Of a DNA stretch of 64,000 nucleotides, positions 42,899-52,549 are shown piece by piece. Both the position numbers and the translations under genes were made by a program. The stretch lies in contig NC_014960.1 in the NCBI RefSeq assembly GCF_000199675.1, positions 3,410,001 through 3,474,000 of the forward strand, read 5' to 3'. The notes beneath the pieces are model-generated. The model made no database searches and was not told where the DNA came from. It saw only the letters and a list, made by a program, of their open reading frames with translations. Origin of the DNA: Anaerolinea thermophila UNI-1 (GTDB taxonomy: Bacteria; Chloroflexota; Anaerolineae; Anaerolineales; Anaerolineaceae). Position 1 is the first letter of the stretch. Each line of letters begins with the position of its first letter.

Positions 42899-44835
42899 GG
42901 CTGACAATCCTCGCCGAGGTGAAAGTCCTCAAGATTCCAGAGGAAACTGCGCGCCGTCGGGTCGAGCGAGAAGCCGCACAAATCCGGGCGGGCAATGGCA
43001 ATCTTCAACTGGAAGTACAGCGGAAGCACCGGCAACTGCCCGGCAAAGACCTTCTCGGCGTTCTGCAGGGCTTGCAGGTCTTCCTCAGGGGTAGCGTGCG
43101 CCCGCAGAGAGTTCAGGCAGGCGGCATCGTACTCCGCCGAGGAAAAACCGCCCGCGTTGACGCCCAGCCACTGATTGGCGGCGGCGGGGATTTGCCCGCT
43201 GGTGTAGAGCGCGCAGGCGTTGCGCTGGCTGGTCTGCCAGTAGAACATGGCAAGGTCAAAGCGCCTGCCGAAGAGCGCCCCATCCGGACCGGGGGCGAAC
43301 AACTCGCCGGGCGGCAACTGCACAATGTTCGTCTCAATGCCGCAGGCGCGCCAGGACTGTTGCAGGGTCTGCGCGGTTTGACGGCGCAACTCTGCCTGCG
43401 TGGTGAGCAGTTCCACCTTCAGCGGCGTACCGTCGGGGACGCCGCTTACCCCCTGCGCCACGCGCGGGGTGTTGGGGTCGCCGTCGGTGTCCTTCCAGCC
43501 CACTTCGTCCAGCAGGGCGCTCCCCTTTGCCGGGTCGTAGGGGTATTCGGGCAGGGCATCTTTCTGATAGGCGGGATGATCGGGCGCCAGGTAGCCGCGC
43601 GGCACATCCACGCGGTTGAAGAACACCTGCTTAACGATGGACTCGCGGTTGGCGCACAGAGCAAACGCCTGGCGGGTGCGCACATCGCCGAAGAAATCGG
43701 GGCGGTCGCCCGCGGCAGGGTCGTAGCCGTCATCGTAAGACGCCGGGCGGATGCCGAAGGCAACGTGCTCCCACTCCGGTCCCTGCGCCAGCAGTAACTG
43801 CAGGCGTCCGTTGTTCTGCGTGTTGATGAGTTCTTCCAGCAGGGGCAGGAAATCGGGGTTGGGTTCAACGATGTCGCACTCGCCCGCCACCAGCGCCATC
43901 AGCGCGCTGTCGGGCGGATTGCCCGAGAAGCGGAACACCAGCGTATCGAAGGCGGGCAAGCCCTCGGCGGCGCGGAAGTACAGCGGGTTCTTCTTCAGGG
44001 TGATGTGGTCACCCGCCGTCCATTCCTGCACGGTGTAAGCCCCCCAGCCCAGCGGCGCGCGGCGGATTTGCTCATCCTGTAATATTTGCGCCGCGCTCAG
44101 CGTCCCCCAGGCGTGTTTGGGCAGGGGCAGGAAGAAGTAAGCGGGGTAATTGCGCTCCACAAAGCCCGGCACGCCCACCCACTCCACCGTGCGCTCGTCC
44201 AGCGCAGTGTAGGAAAGGGTGCGGTCAATCAGCCCTTTGGCGGTGGGGGTTGCCGGGTCGGCGGCAATCTGGAAGGAAAAGACCGAGTCTTCGGCAGTGA
44301 GCGGCGCGCCGTCGGACCACTGGATGCCCGCTTTAAGGCGGAAGGTGACGCTCAGGCGCTCCATCTGTAAGGGGCTGGTGCCGTCCCAGGTGACGGCGCA
44401 CTCCGGCGAAGAACACCCGGCAGGCAGGACCTGCACACCCGCCGCCAGCGCCACCAAATTGCCCGCCGTATCCACCACGGGGTCGCCGGCTTTGACCTTG
44501 ACGGCTTCGATGCGCGCATCGCCGTCGCTCAGCGCGGGCATCTTCTCCAGAATCACCGGCTGAACGGCGTACTGTCGGGTGTCAAACGGACCATCGTAGA
44601 GAGCTTCCAGCACCGCCCACATACTGCGCGAGTTGCCGCCGTAGGGATACAGTGTTTGCGGTTCTTCGGCAAGGCACACCACCAGCGTTTTGGGCAGTTC
44701 GGGGGTGGGGACGGGCGTATCGGTAGGAAGGGGCGCAGGCGTTGCGGTACTCACCGCCGGGGTGGCAGTGGGCGGCACGATGCATCCGCTCGCCAGCGCC
44801 AGCGTTATCAGCAAAAGGGGTATCCAGCGTTTCAC
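42895..44835 (-). CDS. Family 5 extracellular solute-binding lipoprotein, canonical order
   Basis: 646 residues from the GTG at 44835, which has GGAGG seven bases upstream. Lipobox LALASGC, then a Pro/Thr linker. In the normal family 5 order: LVVCLAEEPQTLYPYGGNS near the N-terminus, FRLKAGIQWSDGAPLTAEDSVFSFQ, YTALDERTVEW, PLGWGAYTVQEWTAGDHITLKKNP, ALVAGECDIVEPN, TRQAFALCANRESIV and a closing lobe. It is longer than usual, partly from an insertion of about 70 residues near 110-180. No permease or ATPase gene is adjacent; the downstream gene is rarD. It serves as a contrast to the permuted paralogue at 24942. Confidence 0.93.
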   Translation of the reverse strand: MKRWIPLLLITLALASGCIVPPTATPAVSTATPAPLPTDTPVPTPELPKTLVVCLAEEPQTLYPYGGNSRSMWAVLEALYDGPFDTRQYAVQPVILEKMPALSDGDARIEAVKVKAGDPVVDTAGNLVALAAGVQVLPAGCSSPECAVTWDGTSPLQMERLSVTFRLKAGIQWSDGAPLTAEDSVFSFQIAADPATPTAKGLIDRTLSYTALDERTVEWVGVPGFVERNYPAYFFLPLPKHAWGTLSAAQILQDEQIRRAPLGWGAYTVQEWTAGDHITLKKNPLYFRAAEGLPAFDTLVFRFSGNPPDSALMALVAGECDIVEPNPDFLPLLEELINTQNNGRLQLLLAQGPEWEHVAFGIRPASYDDGYDPAAGDRPDFFGDVRTRQAFALCANRESIVKQVFFNRVDVPRGYLAPDHPAYQKDALPEYPYDPAKGSALLDEVGWKDTDGDPNTPRVAQGVSGVPDGTPLKVELLTTQAELRRQTAQTLQQSWRACGIETNIVQLPPGELFAPGPDGALFGRRFDLAMFYWQTSQRNACALYTSGQIPAAANQWLGVNAGGFSSAEYDAACLNSLRAHATPEEDLQALQNAEKVFAGQLPVLPLYFQLKIAIARPDLCGFSLDPTARSFLWNLEDFHLGEDCQP

Positions 44836-44974
44836 GGTTATTCCTCCATCCTTCTTTACAGCCGCGCCAACCGCGGCTGGACCTGGCACAGTATTCTGAA
44901 CAAGCAATCTAACACAGGCGGGGATGAACGTCAAGCGTCCCGCGGCGGGTTTGTGCCCCTCAGGAATTTCCTGA

Positions 44975-45004
44975 TTGACACCCCTCCGGGAGACAGTTTA
45001 CCTT
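44975..45004 (+). promoter_or_regulatory. Promoter of the chemosensory operon, probably giving a leaderless mRNA
   Basis: A perfect TTGACA (44975-44980) and TACCTT (44999-45004, keeping the key first T, second A and last T) are 18 bases apart. Transcription would then begin about 45011, which is the A of the first ATG. No Shine-Dalgarno is present upstream of that ATG. Confidence 0.6.
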
Positions 45005-45010
45005 AAAAGC

Positions 45011-45751
45011 ATGAGCGCTTATCGTGTCTTACTCGTGGACGACAGTCCTCAATTTTTGCAAAGCGCCTCCAGCCTGCTGCGCAGCATTCACGGCGTGGAA
45101 CTGGTGGGCACTGCCGGGACGCTGGCAGAAGCCGTGAAGCAAGCCGAACGCCTTGCCCCTGACTTAATCCTGCTGGACTTAATCCTGCCCGACGGCAACG
45201 GCATTGAAGCCGCCCGCCAGATCCGCCAGAACAACCCGCAGGCGAGCATCGTCATCCTTTCCATTTATGACATGAACGATTACCGCGAAGCCGCCGATGC
45301 CGTGGGCGTGCTGGATTTCATTCCCAAGCAGGAATTAAGCGAAACCCTCATCCTCTCATGGCTCAACCGCTCTCCCAAAGAGAAGGTGCGGCGGCGGATT
45401 CTGGTGGTGGACGACTCGCCCACCATTCGGCGCATGATCATCACTGCCCTCAAACCTCTGGAAGCGGATTTCGAAGAAGCCAGCAACGGGCTGGAAGCGC
45501 TGGAAAAGATGACCCTGATGTCTTTTGACCTGGTGACGCTGGATATTAACATGCCCGATATGCACGGCATGGAAGTTCTGCAGTTTATCCGCAAGGTGGA
45601 TCGCCTGAAAGACCTGCCGGTCATCATGCTCACCACCCGCGGCGATGAAGAGAGCCTGCAGGAAGCCATGAGCCTGGGCGCCAACCGTTACCTCACCAAG
45701 CCGTTCAGCCCCTCTTCGCTGTTGCGCACCGTTGAGGAGTTGTGGAAATGA
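45011..45751 (+). CDS. Tandem-receiver response regulator
   Basis: 246 residues, two CheY-like receiver domains and no output domain. Domain 1 (about 4-120): LLVDDSP acidic pocket, LILLDLILPDG with the phosphoacceptor Asp, then LDFIPKQE with the conserved Lys. Domain 2 (about 127-246): ILVVDDSPTIRRM, LVTLDINMPDMHG, MLTTRGDEE and YLTKPFSPSSL. Domain 2 is closer to chemotaxis CheY, domain 1 to transcriptional regulators. It may serve as phosphate sink or switch for the adjacent CheA. The stop overlaps the cheA ATG (ATGA). First gene of the operon, probably without a leader. Confidence 0.93.
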   Translation: MSAYRVLLVDDSPQFLQSASSLLRSIHGVELVGTAGTLAEAVKQAERLAPDLILLDLILPDGNGIEAARQIRQNNPQASIVILSIYDMNDYREAADAVGVLDFIPKQELSETLILSWLNRSPKEKVRRRILVVDDSPTIRRMIITALKPLEADFEEASNGLEALEKMTLMSFDLVTLDINMPDMHGMEVLQFIRKVDRLKDLPVIMLTTRGDEESLQEAMSLGANRYLTKPFSPSSLLRTVEELWK

Positions 45752-47823
45752 TCTCGCCCGACACACCCTTCTCCGACCTGGAAGGCTTCTTCGAAGAAGC
45801 CGACGAGCATCTGCAGGGCATCACCCGCCTGTTGCTGGAGTTTGAACAGCGCTACAGCGGCGCGGAGAAAGACCGCCCGCTCAGCGCCCTGGAAAAAGCC
45901 CAGCAGGTGGAAAAGATCAACGCCCTCTTCCGCTCGTTCCACACCCTCAAAGGCTTGTGCGGCATGGTGGGCTTGAGCGCGGGCGCCGAACTCAGCCATG
46001 CCATGGAAAGCATCCTGCGCGAAATCCGCGAGGGGCATCTGCCGTTCTCCGCCGAACTCATCGGCGCGCTCATCGAGGGGGTCAAACGCCTCACCGTGGT
46101 GATTGCCGCCCTGCGCGAGTCCCCGGCTGGCTCACCCGCCATCGAGGACATCCTCCAGCGCCTGCAAGCCTACCATCCTGCCAAAGCCCCCGCGAAAAAA
46201 CCCGCTACCCCCGCCGAAGAACCCGCCCCTGCCGCCGAGCCACAGGGCAGTGCGAGCGAAAAACTGCTTGCCAGCCTCAACGCCCTGGAAAAAGCCCTGC
46301 TGGAAGAGATGAAACAAGCCGGCCTGTCCATCGGCGTGGTGGTGTACGACCCCACCCGCCAGCCCAGCGCGGGGTCGCGCGTCAATCAGGTTCGCGCCTT
46401 CCTGGACGAACACGGCAAAATCATCAAAGCCCAGCCCGTCATCGAAAATCAGGTAGTGCGCTTTGCCTTCCTGTGGGCAGGCAAAACCCCGCCCCAAACC
46501 CCCGATCTGCCGCCGCTGGACTGGACGCCTCTCTGGGAGCCTGAAGCGACTGCCTCAGTCAGGTCAGCGCCTGCCGAACCTGCTCCCCCTGCCCATGAAG
46601 TCCCTGCCGCGCCCGCCGCCCCGCCCGCAGTGATTTCCACCGTCTCCATCCGTGTGGAACTGGCACGCATGGACGCGCTGATGCAGACGGTGGGCGATTT
46701 GCTCATCACCCGCTCGCGCCTGCAGGAAATCCTCCCCGACCTGCAGGGCGCGCCGCCTGCCGCGCTCGACCGCCTGGAGCAGATGATTCACCGCATGGGC
46801 AGACAGGTGCGCGCCCTGCGCCAGACGGTGGTGCGCATGCGTCTGGTGCCGCTTGCCGAAGTCTTCTCGCGCATGCCCCTGGCGGTGCGCGATATTGCCC
46901 TGCAGTCGGGCAAGGAAGTGCAGATGGTTCTCGAAGGCGCCGAGACTGAAATTGACAAATCGCTGGTGGAGCGCCTGCTCGACCCGCTGTTGCACCTGGT
47001 ACGCAACGCCATCACCCACGGCATCGAAACCCCGCAGGAACGCCTGCAGGCGGGCAAACCTGCCCAGGGCACCATCTGGGTGCGTGGACGTCCCGAAGGC
47101 GACCGCGTGGTCATCGAAGTCAGCGACGACGGGCGCGGCGTGGATGTGCAAAAGGTGACCGAGAAAGCCCGCGCGCTGGGCTGGCTGAGCGAAGACCGCG
47201 CCCTTAACATGAATGAAGTGCTGGAAATCCTCTGCCGTCCGGGCTTTTCCACCCGCGAGGATGCCGATATGGGCGCCGGGCGCGGCGTGGGCATGAACGT
47301 GGTGCTGGAGACCATCCGCCACCTGGGCGGGCAGATGAGCCTGACCAGCGAACCCGGCAAAGGTACTACCTTTGCCCTGCGCCTGCCGCTGACCCTCACC
47401 ATTCTGGACGCGCTCATCGTGGAAAGCGGCGGCGAACGCTACGCCATCCCCCGCGCGCTGGTGCGCGAAGTCATCGAGATTACCCCCGATGAAGTCACCC
47501 GGTTCATGAACAGCACGCTGATTACCCTGCGCGGCAAAGCCGTGCCGCTCTTTGCCCTGCACCGCTTCTTCCAGACCTCACCCGTAAAGCGCAACATCAT
47601 CCCCGGCATTGTGCTGGGCGATGAAGAATCGCCCGTGTGCTTCATGGTAGACCGCGTGCTGGGCATTCGCGAAGCCGTGATGCACCCCCTTGCCGACCCG
47701 CTGGTGCGCACGGCGGGCATCAAAGGCGCAACCGAGATGGGCGATGGCAGTGTCGTCCTCATCGTGGACCCCGAAGAACTCATCTACCACGCCCACCCGC
47801 TTTACACCCCTCAGGAGGAGTAG
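45748..47823 (+). CDS. cheA: Chemotaxis histidine kinase CheA
   Basis: 691 residues from the ATG at 45748, overlapping the previous stop, with GAGGAG upstream. Domains: an N-terminal HPt with the phosphorylated His65 in SFHTLKGLCGMVG; a Pro/Ala linker (about 130-165) and a small middle domain; a dimerisation helix pair (ELARMDALMQTVGDLLI); the ATP-binding domain with LVRNAITHGIE, VSDDGRGVD and GAGRGVGMNVV; and a C-terminal CheW-like domain (about 550-690). It autophosphorylates under control of the receptor-CheW array and passes phosphate to the receivers in the operon. No receiver domain is fused to it, unlike FrzE. Confidence 0.96.
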   Translation: MISPDTPFSDLEGFFEEADEHLQGITRLLLEFEQRYSGAEKDRPLSALEKAQQVEKINALFRSFHTLKGLCGMVGLSAGAELSHAMESILREIREGHLPFSAELIGALIEGVKRLTVVIAALRESPAGSPAIEDILQRLQAYHPAKAPAKKPATPAEEPAPAAEPQGSASEKLLASLNALEKALLEEMKQAGLSIGVVVYDPTRQPSAGSRVNQVRAFLDEHGKIIKAQPVIENQVVRFAFLWAGKTPPQTPDLPPLDWTPLWEPEATASVRSAPAEPAPPAHEVPAAPAAPPAVISTVSIRVELARMDALMQTVGDLLITRSRLQEILPDLQGAPPAALDRLEQMIHRMGRQVRALRQTVVRMRLVPLAEVFSRMPLAVRDIALQSGKEVQMVLEGAETEIDKSLVERLLDPLLHLVRNAITHGIETPQERLQAGKPAQGTIWVRGRPEGDRVVIEVSDDGRGVDVQKVTEKARALGWLSEDRALNMNEVLEILCRPGFSTREDADMGAGRGVGMNVVLETIRHLGGQMSLTSEPGKGTTFALRLPLTLTILDALIVESGGERYAIPRALVREVIEITPDEVTRFMNSTLITLRGKAVPLFALHRFFQTSPVKRNIIPGIVLGDEESPVCFMVDRVLGIREAVMHPLADPLVRTAGIKGATEMGDGSVVLIVDPEELIYHAHPLYTPQEE

Positions 47824-47825
47824 AT

Positions 47826-48278
47826 ATGCCCCACCTGGAACCCTACATCCTGTTTACCATCGGCGAGACCACCTACGGCGTGCCTTCCGAGCACATCCAG
47901 CAGATGGAGATGATTGAGCAAATCACCCGCGTACCCAACGCGCCCGCCTTCGTGGATGGCGTGGTTTACCTGCGCGGCAAGGTCCTGCCGGTGGTCAACC
48001 TGCGAGCCCGCTTTGGACTGGAGCGCATCCCCTACGACCTGCACGCCCGCCTCATCGTTGTCAAACTGGGCGAGCGTCTGGTGGGCATGGCGGTGGACTC
48101 AGCCCGCGAGTTCGTCCGCCTGGACAGCGAGCAAATTCAACCCCCGCCGCCCGCCCTGCAAGCCGCCGGCAACCGCTTTATCGCGGGAGTGATTCCCCTT
48201 CAGAGTCGCCTGGTGCTGATTCTGAACCTGGAGGAAGTTCTCTCGCCCGACGAAAAAGCCCAGTTAACTCAGGCATGA
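47826..48278 (+). CDS. cheW: Chemotaxis coupling protein CheW
   Basis: 150 residues from the ATG at 47826, six bases after CAGGAGGAG. The CheW beta-barrel pattern is clear: YILFTIGETTYGVPSEHIQQM, VDGVVYLRGKVLPVVNLRARFGL (the conserved VNLR core), LIVVKLGERLVGMAVDSAREF and VIPLQSRLVLILNLEEVLS. It links the receptor to CheA in the signalling array. A single CheW besides the CheA-borne domain is present, which fits an array with one receptor. It sits between cheA and the receptor gene. Confidence 0.96.
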   Translation: MPHLEPYILFTIGETTYGVPSEHIQQMEMIEQITRVPNAPAFVDGVVYLRGKVLPVVNLRARFGLERIPYDLHARLIVVKLGERLVGMAVDSAREFVRLDSEQIQPPPPALQAAGNRFIAGVIPLQSRLVLILNLEEVLSPDEKAQLTQA

Positions 48279-48307
48279 ACTCACCCCAAGAATTGGAGGA
48301 TTAACCC

Positions 48308-50185
48308 ATGACCGCACAACCCGAACATGATGTCACCCTGGAAGCCGTGTTAAGCACCGCCAACGAAATTTCCGCTTCCTTAAAAGAAACCGTCACCCAG
48401 ACGGAAGCCATTGCCTCATCGGCGCAACAGTTGAGCGCCAGCATCGAGGAAACCACCACCTCCATCCAGCAGGTGGGCAACATGACCAGCAGTCTGGCAA
48501 CCGCCACGGTGGAAACCGCCGCCTCGGTGGAGGAAATCTCGCGGGTCAGCCGCAACCTGGCAGATATTGCCGCCGAACTGGCAACCTCGTCTAACCAGAG
48601 CGCCGCCTCCATCACCCAGATTTCGGGCAACCTGAAGAGCATTGCCGGCGATACCGACAACCTGGTTTCCAGCGTCAACGAGACCGCCGCCAGTTTGGAA
48701 GAGATGAACAAATCGATTCAGAGCGTGGCGCAAAACGCCAACGATCTGGCGGCTTCCACCGAGCAGACCTTTGCCTCGATCAACGAGATGGCGGCGTCCA
48801 TCGAAGAGGTCAGCGCCACCATGGGCAAGGTAGCGGGTTCGGTGGACGAAATTTCCACCTCGATTCACGAGATGGCTTCCTCAATTGATCAGGTGGCAGG
48901 CAACGCCGAACAGATCAGCAATGCTTCCAATCAAGCCGCCGCCGCCGTCCAGCAGTTGGACCGCTCGGTGCGCTCCACGGCTTCGCTGGCAAAGCAGGTC
49001 TCCGAAATCATCAGCCGCGCCAGCCGTGACGCCGAAGTAGGCGCGGCTTCGGTGCAGAAATCCATTGCCAGCATGGGAAAAGTGCGTGAAAGCACACAGA
49101 ACGCCACCAATGTCATCAAGGATTTGGGCAAGCGCGCCGAGGAAATCGGCAGTATCGTGGATACCATCAGTTTGATTGCCGAGCGCACCAACCTGCTTTC
49201 GCTGAACGCATCCATCGAAGCCGCCCGTGCAGGCGAGGCGGGACGCGGTTTTGCCGTGGTTGCCGAGGAAATCCGCAACCTGGCAGACCGCTCTGCCAAA
49301 GCCACCGCCGAGATTGCCGCCATCATCCGCGCCTTGCAGTCGGCGGCGCAGGAAGCGGTGAGTATAACCGGCGAAAACCTGCGCGTCACCGATGAGAGCG
49401 CCAGCCTTGCCGAAGAAGCCGCCCGCGGACTGCGCCAGATTCTCAACGCCTTCAGCGAGACCCATTCCTACATGGATCAGGTCACCCGCGCCACCGAAGA
49501 ACAGGTGAGCGCCAGCGCCAACGCCCTCAACGAGGTCAACACCGTCAGCCTGCAGGTGCGCCAGATTGCCCAGGCAACCGCCGAGCAGGGCAAAGTAGCG
49601 CAGACCATCGTGCTGGCGGTCAACAACGTCAAGAAAGCCAGCGATCAGGTGGTGCAAGCCATGAATGAGCAAGCCACCGCCGCGCGGGAGATTGTGCGCG
49701 CCACCCAGGAAATATCCCGCCTGACAGGACTGGTCTCGCGCGCCATGAACGAGCAAGCCCACGGCACCGATCAACTGGTGGCGGCGGAGTCCGTCCGCAA
49801 GGGCGCTTTATCCACCGCCCGCGCTTTGCAGGAAATCAACCTGGGCATGGACTTGCTGAACAAAGAGTCCAGCCGCGTGAATCAACTGGTGGGGCAGATT
49901 ACCAAAGCCTCGTCCGAGCAGGCGGCGGCGACCGCGCAAATTGCCGCGGCGATGGAGAACATCCGTATCAACACCGAGCAGATCAACAAAGCCCTGGGCG
50001 AGCAATCTCAGGCGGCGCAGGAAATCAGCACTGCCACCCGCGACATCACCCGCCAGATCAGCCTGATTGCCCGCCTGAACAAGGAACAAACCGACTCGGC
50101 GAATTACCTGGTCAGTTCTCTGCATCAAATGGAGCACATTTTGAACAAACCCGCCCGTCCCGCCCGCCGCGCCGCCAAAGAATAA
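48308..50185 (+). CDS. Soluble all-coiled-coil methyl-accepting chemotaxis protein
   Basis: 625 residues, GGAGG before the ATG, no membrane segment, no HAMP, no sensor domain. The conserved hairpin tip, [19 protein letters not shown] (about 292-310), is in the middle of the chain, so two arms of about 290-300 residues would pack as one very long coiled coil. In the first arm an ASxxE-type motif recurs every 28 residues (44, 72, 100, 128, 156, 184, 212). In the second arm an EQ pair recurs at 398, 426, 454, 482 and then 537, 565, 593, one residue out of step. It resembles soluble receptors such as FrzCD in lacking a membrane anchor. The signal probably enters through a partner protein. Confidence 0.93.
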   Translation: MTAQPEHDVTLEAVLSTANEISASLKETVTQTEAIASSAQQLSASIEETTTSIQQVGNMTSSLATATVETAASVEEISRVSRNLADIAAELATSSNQSAASITQISGNLKSIAGDTDNLVSSVNETAASLEEMNKSIQSVAQNANDLAASTEQTFASINEMAASIEEVSATMGKVAGSVDEISTSIHEMASSIDQVAGNAEQISNASNQAAAAVQQLDRSVRSTASLAKQVSEIISRASRDAEVGAASVQKSIASMGKVRESTQNATNVIKDLGKRAEEIGSIVDTISLIAERTNLLSLNASIEAARAGEAGRGFAVVAEEIRNLADRSAKATAEIAAIIRALQSAAQEAVSITGENLRVTDESASLAEEAARGLRQILNAFSETHSYMDQVTRATEEQVSASANALNEVNTVSLQVRQIAQATAEQGKVAQTIVLAVNNVKKASDQVVQAMNEQATAAREIVRATQEISRLTGLVSRAMNEQAHGTDQLVAAESVRKGALSTARALQEINLGMDLLNKESSRVNQLVGQITKASSEQAAATAQIAAAMENIRINTEQINKALGEQSQAAQEISTATRDITRQISLIARLNKEQTDSANYLVSSLHQMEHILNKPARPARRAAKE

Positions 50186-50209
50186 ATCTGCACGTTCCAA
50201 AGGATGATT

Positions 50210-52537
50210 ATGGACTCGCAACCGCTGGAAGGATTGTTTTCCTCAAACTGGCAGGAACGCCGCCGCGCGGTGGAAGCCCTGATTGCCGCCCAGGACGAAG
50301 CCCTCATCCCGCGCCTGCTGGAAGTCATCCGCCAGCAGCACCGCGACATCAATGCCCTCAACGCCGCCCTGCAAATCCTCACCGAGATGCAGTACGACGT
50401 CCTGCCCGGCGTGATTGCGCTGAGCGCCGACCCCAACGCCGAGGTGCGTACGTACGCCATGCAGGTACTGGGCAGTCTGCAGGACGAGCGTGCCATCTCA
50501 ACCCTGATGGGCGCACTGGACGACCCCGACCCTAACGTAGCCTTCAACGCCATCGTCGCCCTGGGACAACTGCGCGCTCTGGAAGCCATTCCCGACCTTG
50601 CCCGTCTGGCTCTCAGTGGTAATTTTTATCTGGCATACCCCGCAGTGGAAGCCCTGATTCAAATGGGCACGCCGCTCATCCTGCCGCACCTCCTGGATTT
50701 GCTGGACGTGCCCGAACTGGCGCCTGCCGCCGTCAACGCCCTGGGCGAACTGGGCAACACCACCGCCATCCTGCCCATTCTGGACTGGATGAAAAGCCCG
50801 CAGGGCGACTGGATAATTGCCCTGCCCGCGCTGGTACGGCTGGCGGAGTGCTGTGGCGAGCGCTACGGACATCAACGCGCGGTGGAAGATTTCATCATCA
50901 GCCACCTCGGCACGCTTTTCCCCGAGAAAATCTTCCCTTTCCTCAAACAAATTGCCGAGGGCAGACTGCCTCAGCGCGCTACCCCCACCTACCGCGCGCT
51001 GGTGCGGGTATCTGGCTGGTGGCTGGCATCCACCGTCACCCCTGCCGAACAGGAAGTCCTGCGGGATGAAGTACTGCGCGCCCTCTCCCTGTTGCTGGAA
51101 AGCCCTTCTCTCCGCGAGGTAGCCATTGAAGCCCTGCGCATGGGCGGCAAGCCCGCCGCGCCTTACCTGCTCTCCACCCTGCGCCATCCCGATCCCGAAG
51201 TGTGCATCCTGGGACTGCACGCCCTGGGGCAAGCCGCCAGCAAACAAGCCGTCCCCGCGCTGATTGCCCTGCTGGACGAGGAAGACGAGCGCATCATCTC
51301 GCTGGCGGCGGCGGTGCTGGCAAAGATTGGCGACCTGAGTGCCTTCCCCGCGCTGATTCAGCGTTTGGGGCATCCTTCGCCTGCGGTGCGTCAGAACATC
51401 ATTGCCGCCATCAATTCACTGGGACATCCCGAACACACCCGCCTGGTTTTGCCCCTGCTGGAGAGCGAAGACCCCTGGATGCGCGAATCGGCGGTGCGAA
51501 CCCTGGGCTACTTTGGCGATCTCGATGCCCTGGAAGCCCTGCTGGCGCGCTTTGCCGAAGAAACCGATGTGGTTCAGCGCGCCATTGTGGAAAGTTTGCC
51601 CTACTTTGAAGACGAGCGCGCCACCCAACTGCTGCTGGAATGCACCCGTTCGCCGCGCTTCGCTCTGCGTCAGGCGGCGCTGAGGGCGCTGGCGCATGCC
51701 CCCGCCGCCCTGGCGCTCTCCATCCTGCGGGAAGAGATTCACCACCCCGACCCGCGCATCCGCCTGGTTGCCTGCCGTTCGCTTGCCGCCCTGCGCTCGC
51801 CGATTGCCTTTGAGGACTTCGTCCACCTCACCAGCGACGAACACCCCGCCGTGCGCGCCTTTGCTGTGGAAGCCCTGGGCGCCTACCTGAACCGCCCGCT
51901 GGCAGACATCCTGCGTCCGCGCCTGGACGACCCCGAACCCGATGTCGTCCTGCGGGCAGTGCGCCTGCTGGGCGAACAGGAAGATGCCGCGGCAGTGCCA
52001 CTGTTGATTCAGGCAAGCCGTTCCACCCACCCCGAAATCCGCCGCGAAGCCATTCACGCCCTGGGGCACTTTGATGACGAGGCGGCCATCGACCGCCTGA
52101 GCGAACTGGCGCACCATCCCGAAACGCGCGAAGACGCCCTGCAAGCCCTCTCTGCCACCGGCGACGAGCGCGCCGCTCTGATACTGATGGACTTCCTCAA
52201 CCCCTTTGAAACCCGTGAAAGTGCCATCCGCGCCCTGGTGCGCATGGGCGACAACAGTTTGCCCCTGCTGGAGCGCACCCTCTACTCGCCCATCCTGCCG
52301 CTGGCAGTGCGTCTGGCTCTGGTGGAGGTGTGCCACCGCCTGCACACACTCCCCGCCATCGAAACGCTCATCCGCTTCGTTCAGCACCCGCACGCCGAGG
52401 TGCGCCTTGCCAGCACGCTGGCACTTCTGGATTTGGGTAGTGAACGCGCCATCCCCATCCTGCGTCAGATGGCGCGCGTGGAACTCAACCCCGCCCTGCG
52501 CCGTCTGATGAACCGTTTCCTGCAACCCCTGGCTTAA
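50210..52537 (+). CDS. HEAT-repeat protein of the chemosensory operon
   Basis: 775 residues from the ATG at 50210, seven bases after AAAGG; another ATG at 50204 leaves no room for a ribosome-binding site. The whole chain is about two dozen HEAT/PBS-lyase-type repeats with the form DPDPNVAFNAIVALGQL, DPNAEVRTYAMQVLGSL, HPSPAVRQNIIAAINSLGHPE, DDPEPDVVLRAVRLLGEQ. Such solenoids bind proteins or, in phycobilin lyases, cofactor-bearing partners. It lies between the receptor and cheR, so it probably belongs to the array. A HEAT-repeat protein (Cpc7) in the Myxococcus Che7 cluster is a loose precedent from memory. Confidence 0.93.
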   Translation: MDSQPLEGLFSSNWQERRRAVEALIAAQDEALIPRLLEVIRQQHRDINALNAALQILTEMQYDVLPGVIALSADPNAEVRTYAMQVLGSLQDERAISTLMGALDDPDPNVAFNAIVALGQLRALEAIPDLARLALSGNFYLAYPAVEALIQMGTPLILPHLLDLLDVPELAPAAVNALGELGNTTAILPILDWMKSPQGDWIIALPALVRLAECCGERYGHQRAVEDFIISHLGTLFPEKIFPFLKQIAEGRLPQRATPTYRALVRVSGWWLASTVTPAEQEVLRDEVLRALSLLLESPSLREVAIEALRMGGKPAAPYLLSTLRHPDPEVCILGLHALGQAASKQAVPALIALLDEEDERIISLAAAVLAKIGDLSAFPALIQRLGHPSPAVRQNIIAAINSLGHPEHTRLVLPLLESEDPWMRESAVRTLGYFGDLDALEALLARFAEETDVVQRAIVESLPYFEDERATQLLLECTRSPRFALRQAALRALAHAPAALALSILREEIHHPDPRIRLVACRSLAALRSPIAFEDFVHLTSDEHPAVRAFAVEALGAYLNRPLADILRPRLDDPEPDVVLRAVRLLGEQEDAAAVPLLIQASRSTHPEIRREAIHALGHFDDEAAIDRLSELAHHPETREDALQALSATGDERAALILMDFLNPFETRESAIRALVRMGDNSLPLLERTLYSPILPLAVRLALVEVCHRLHTLPAIETLIRFVQHPHAEVRLASTLALLDLGSERAIPILRQMARVELNPALRRLMNRFLQPLA

Positions 52538-52549
52538 GGGAGGACAGGC

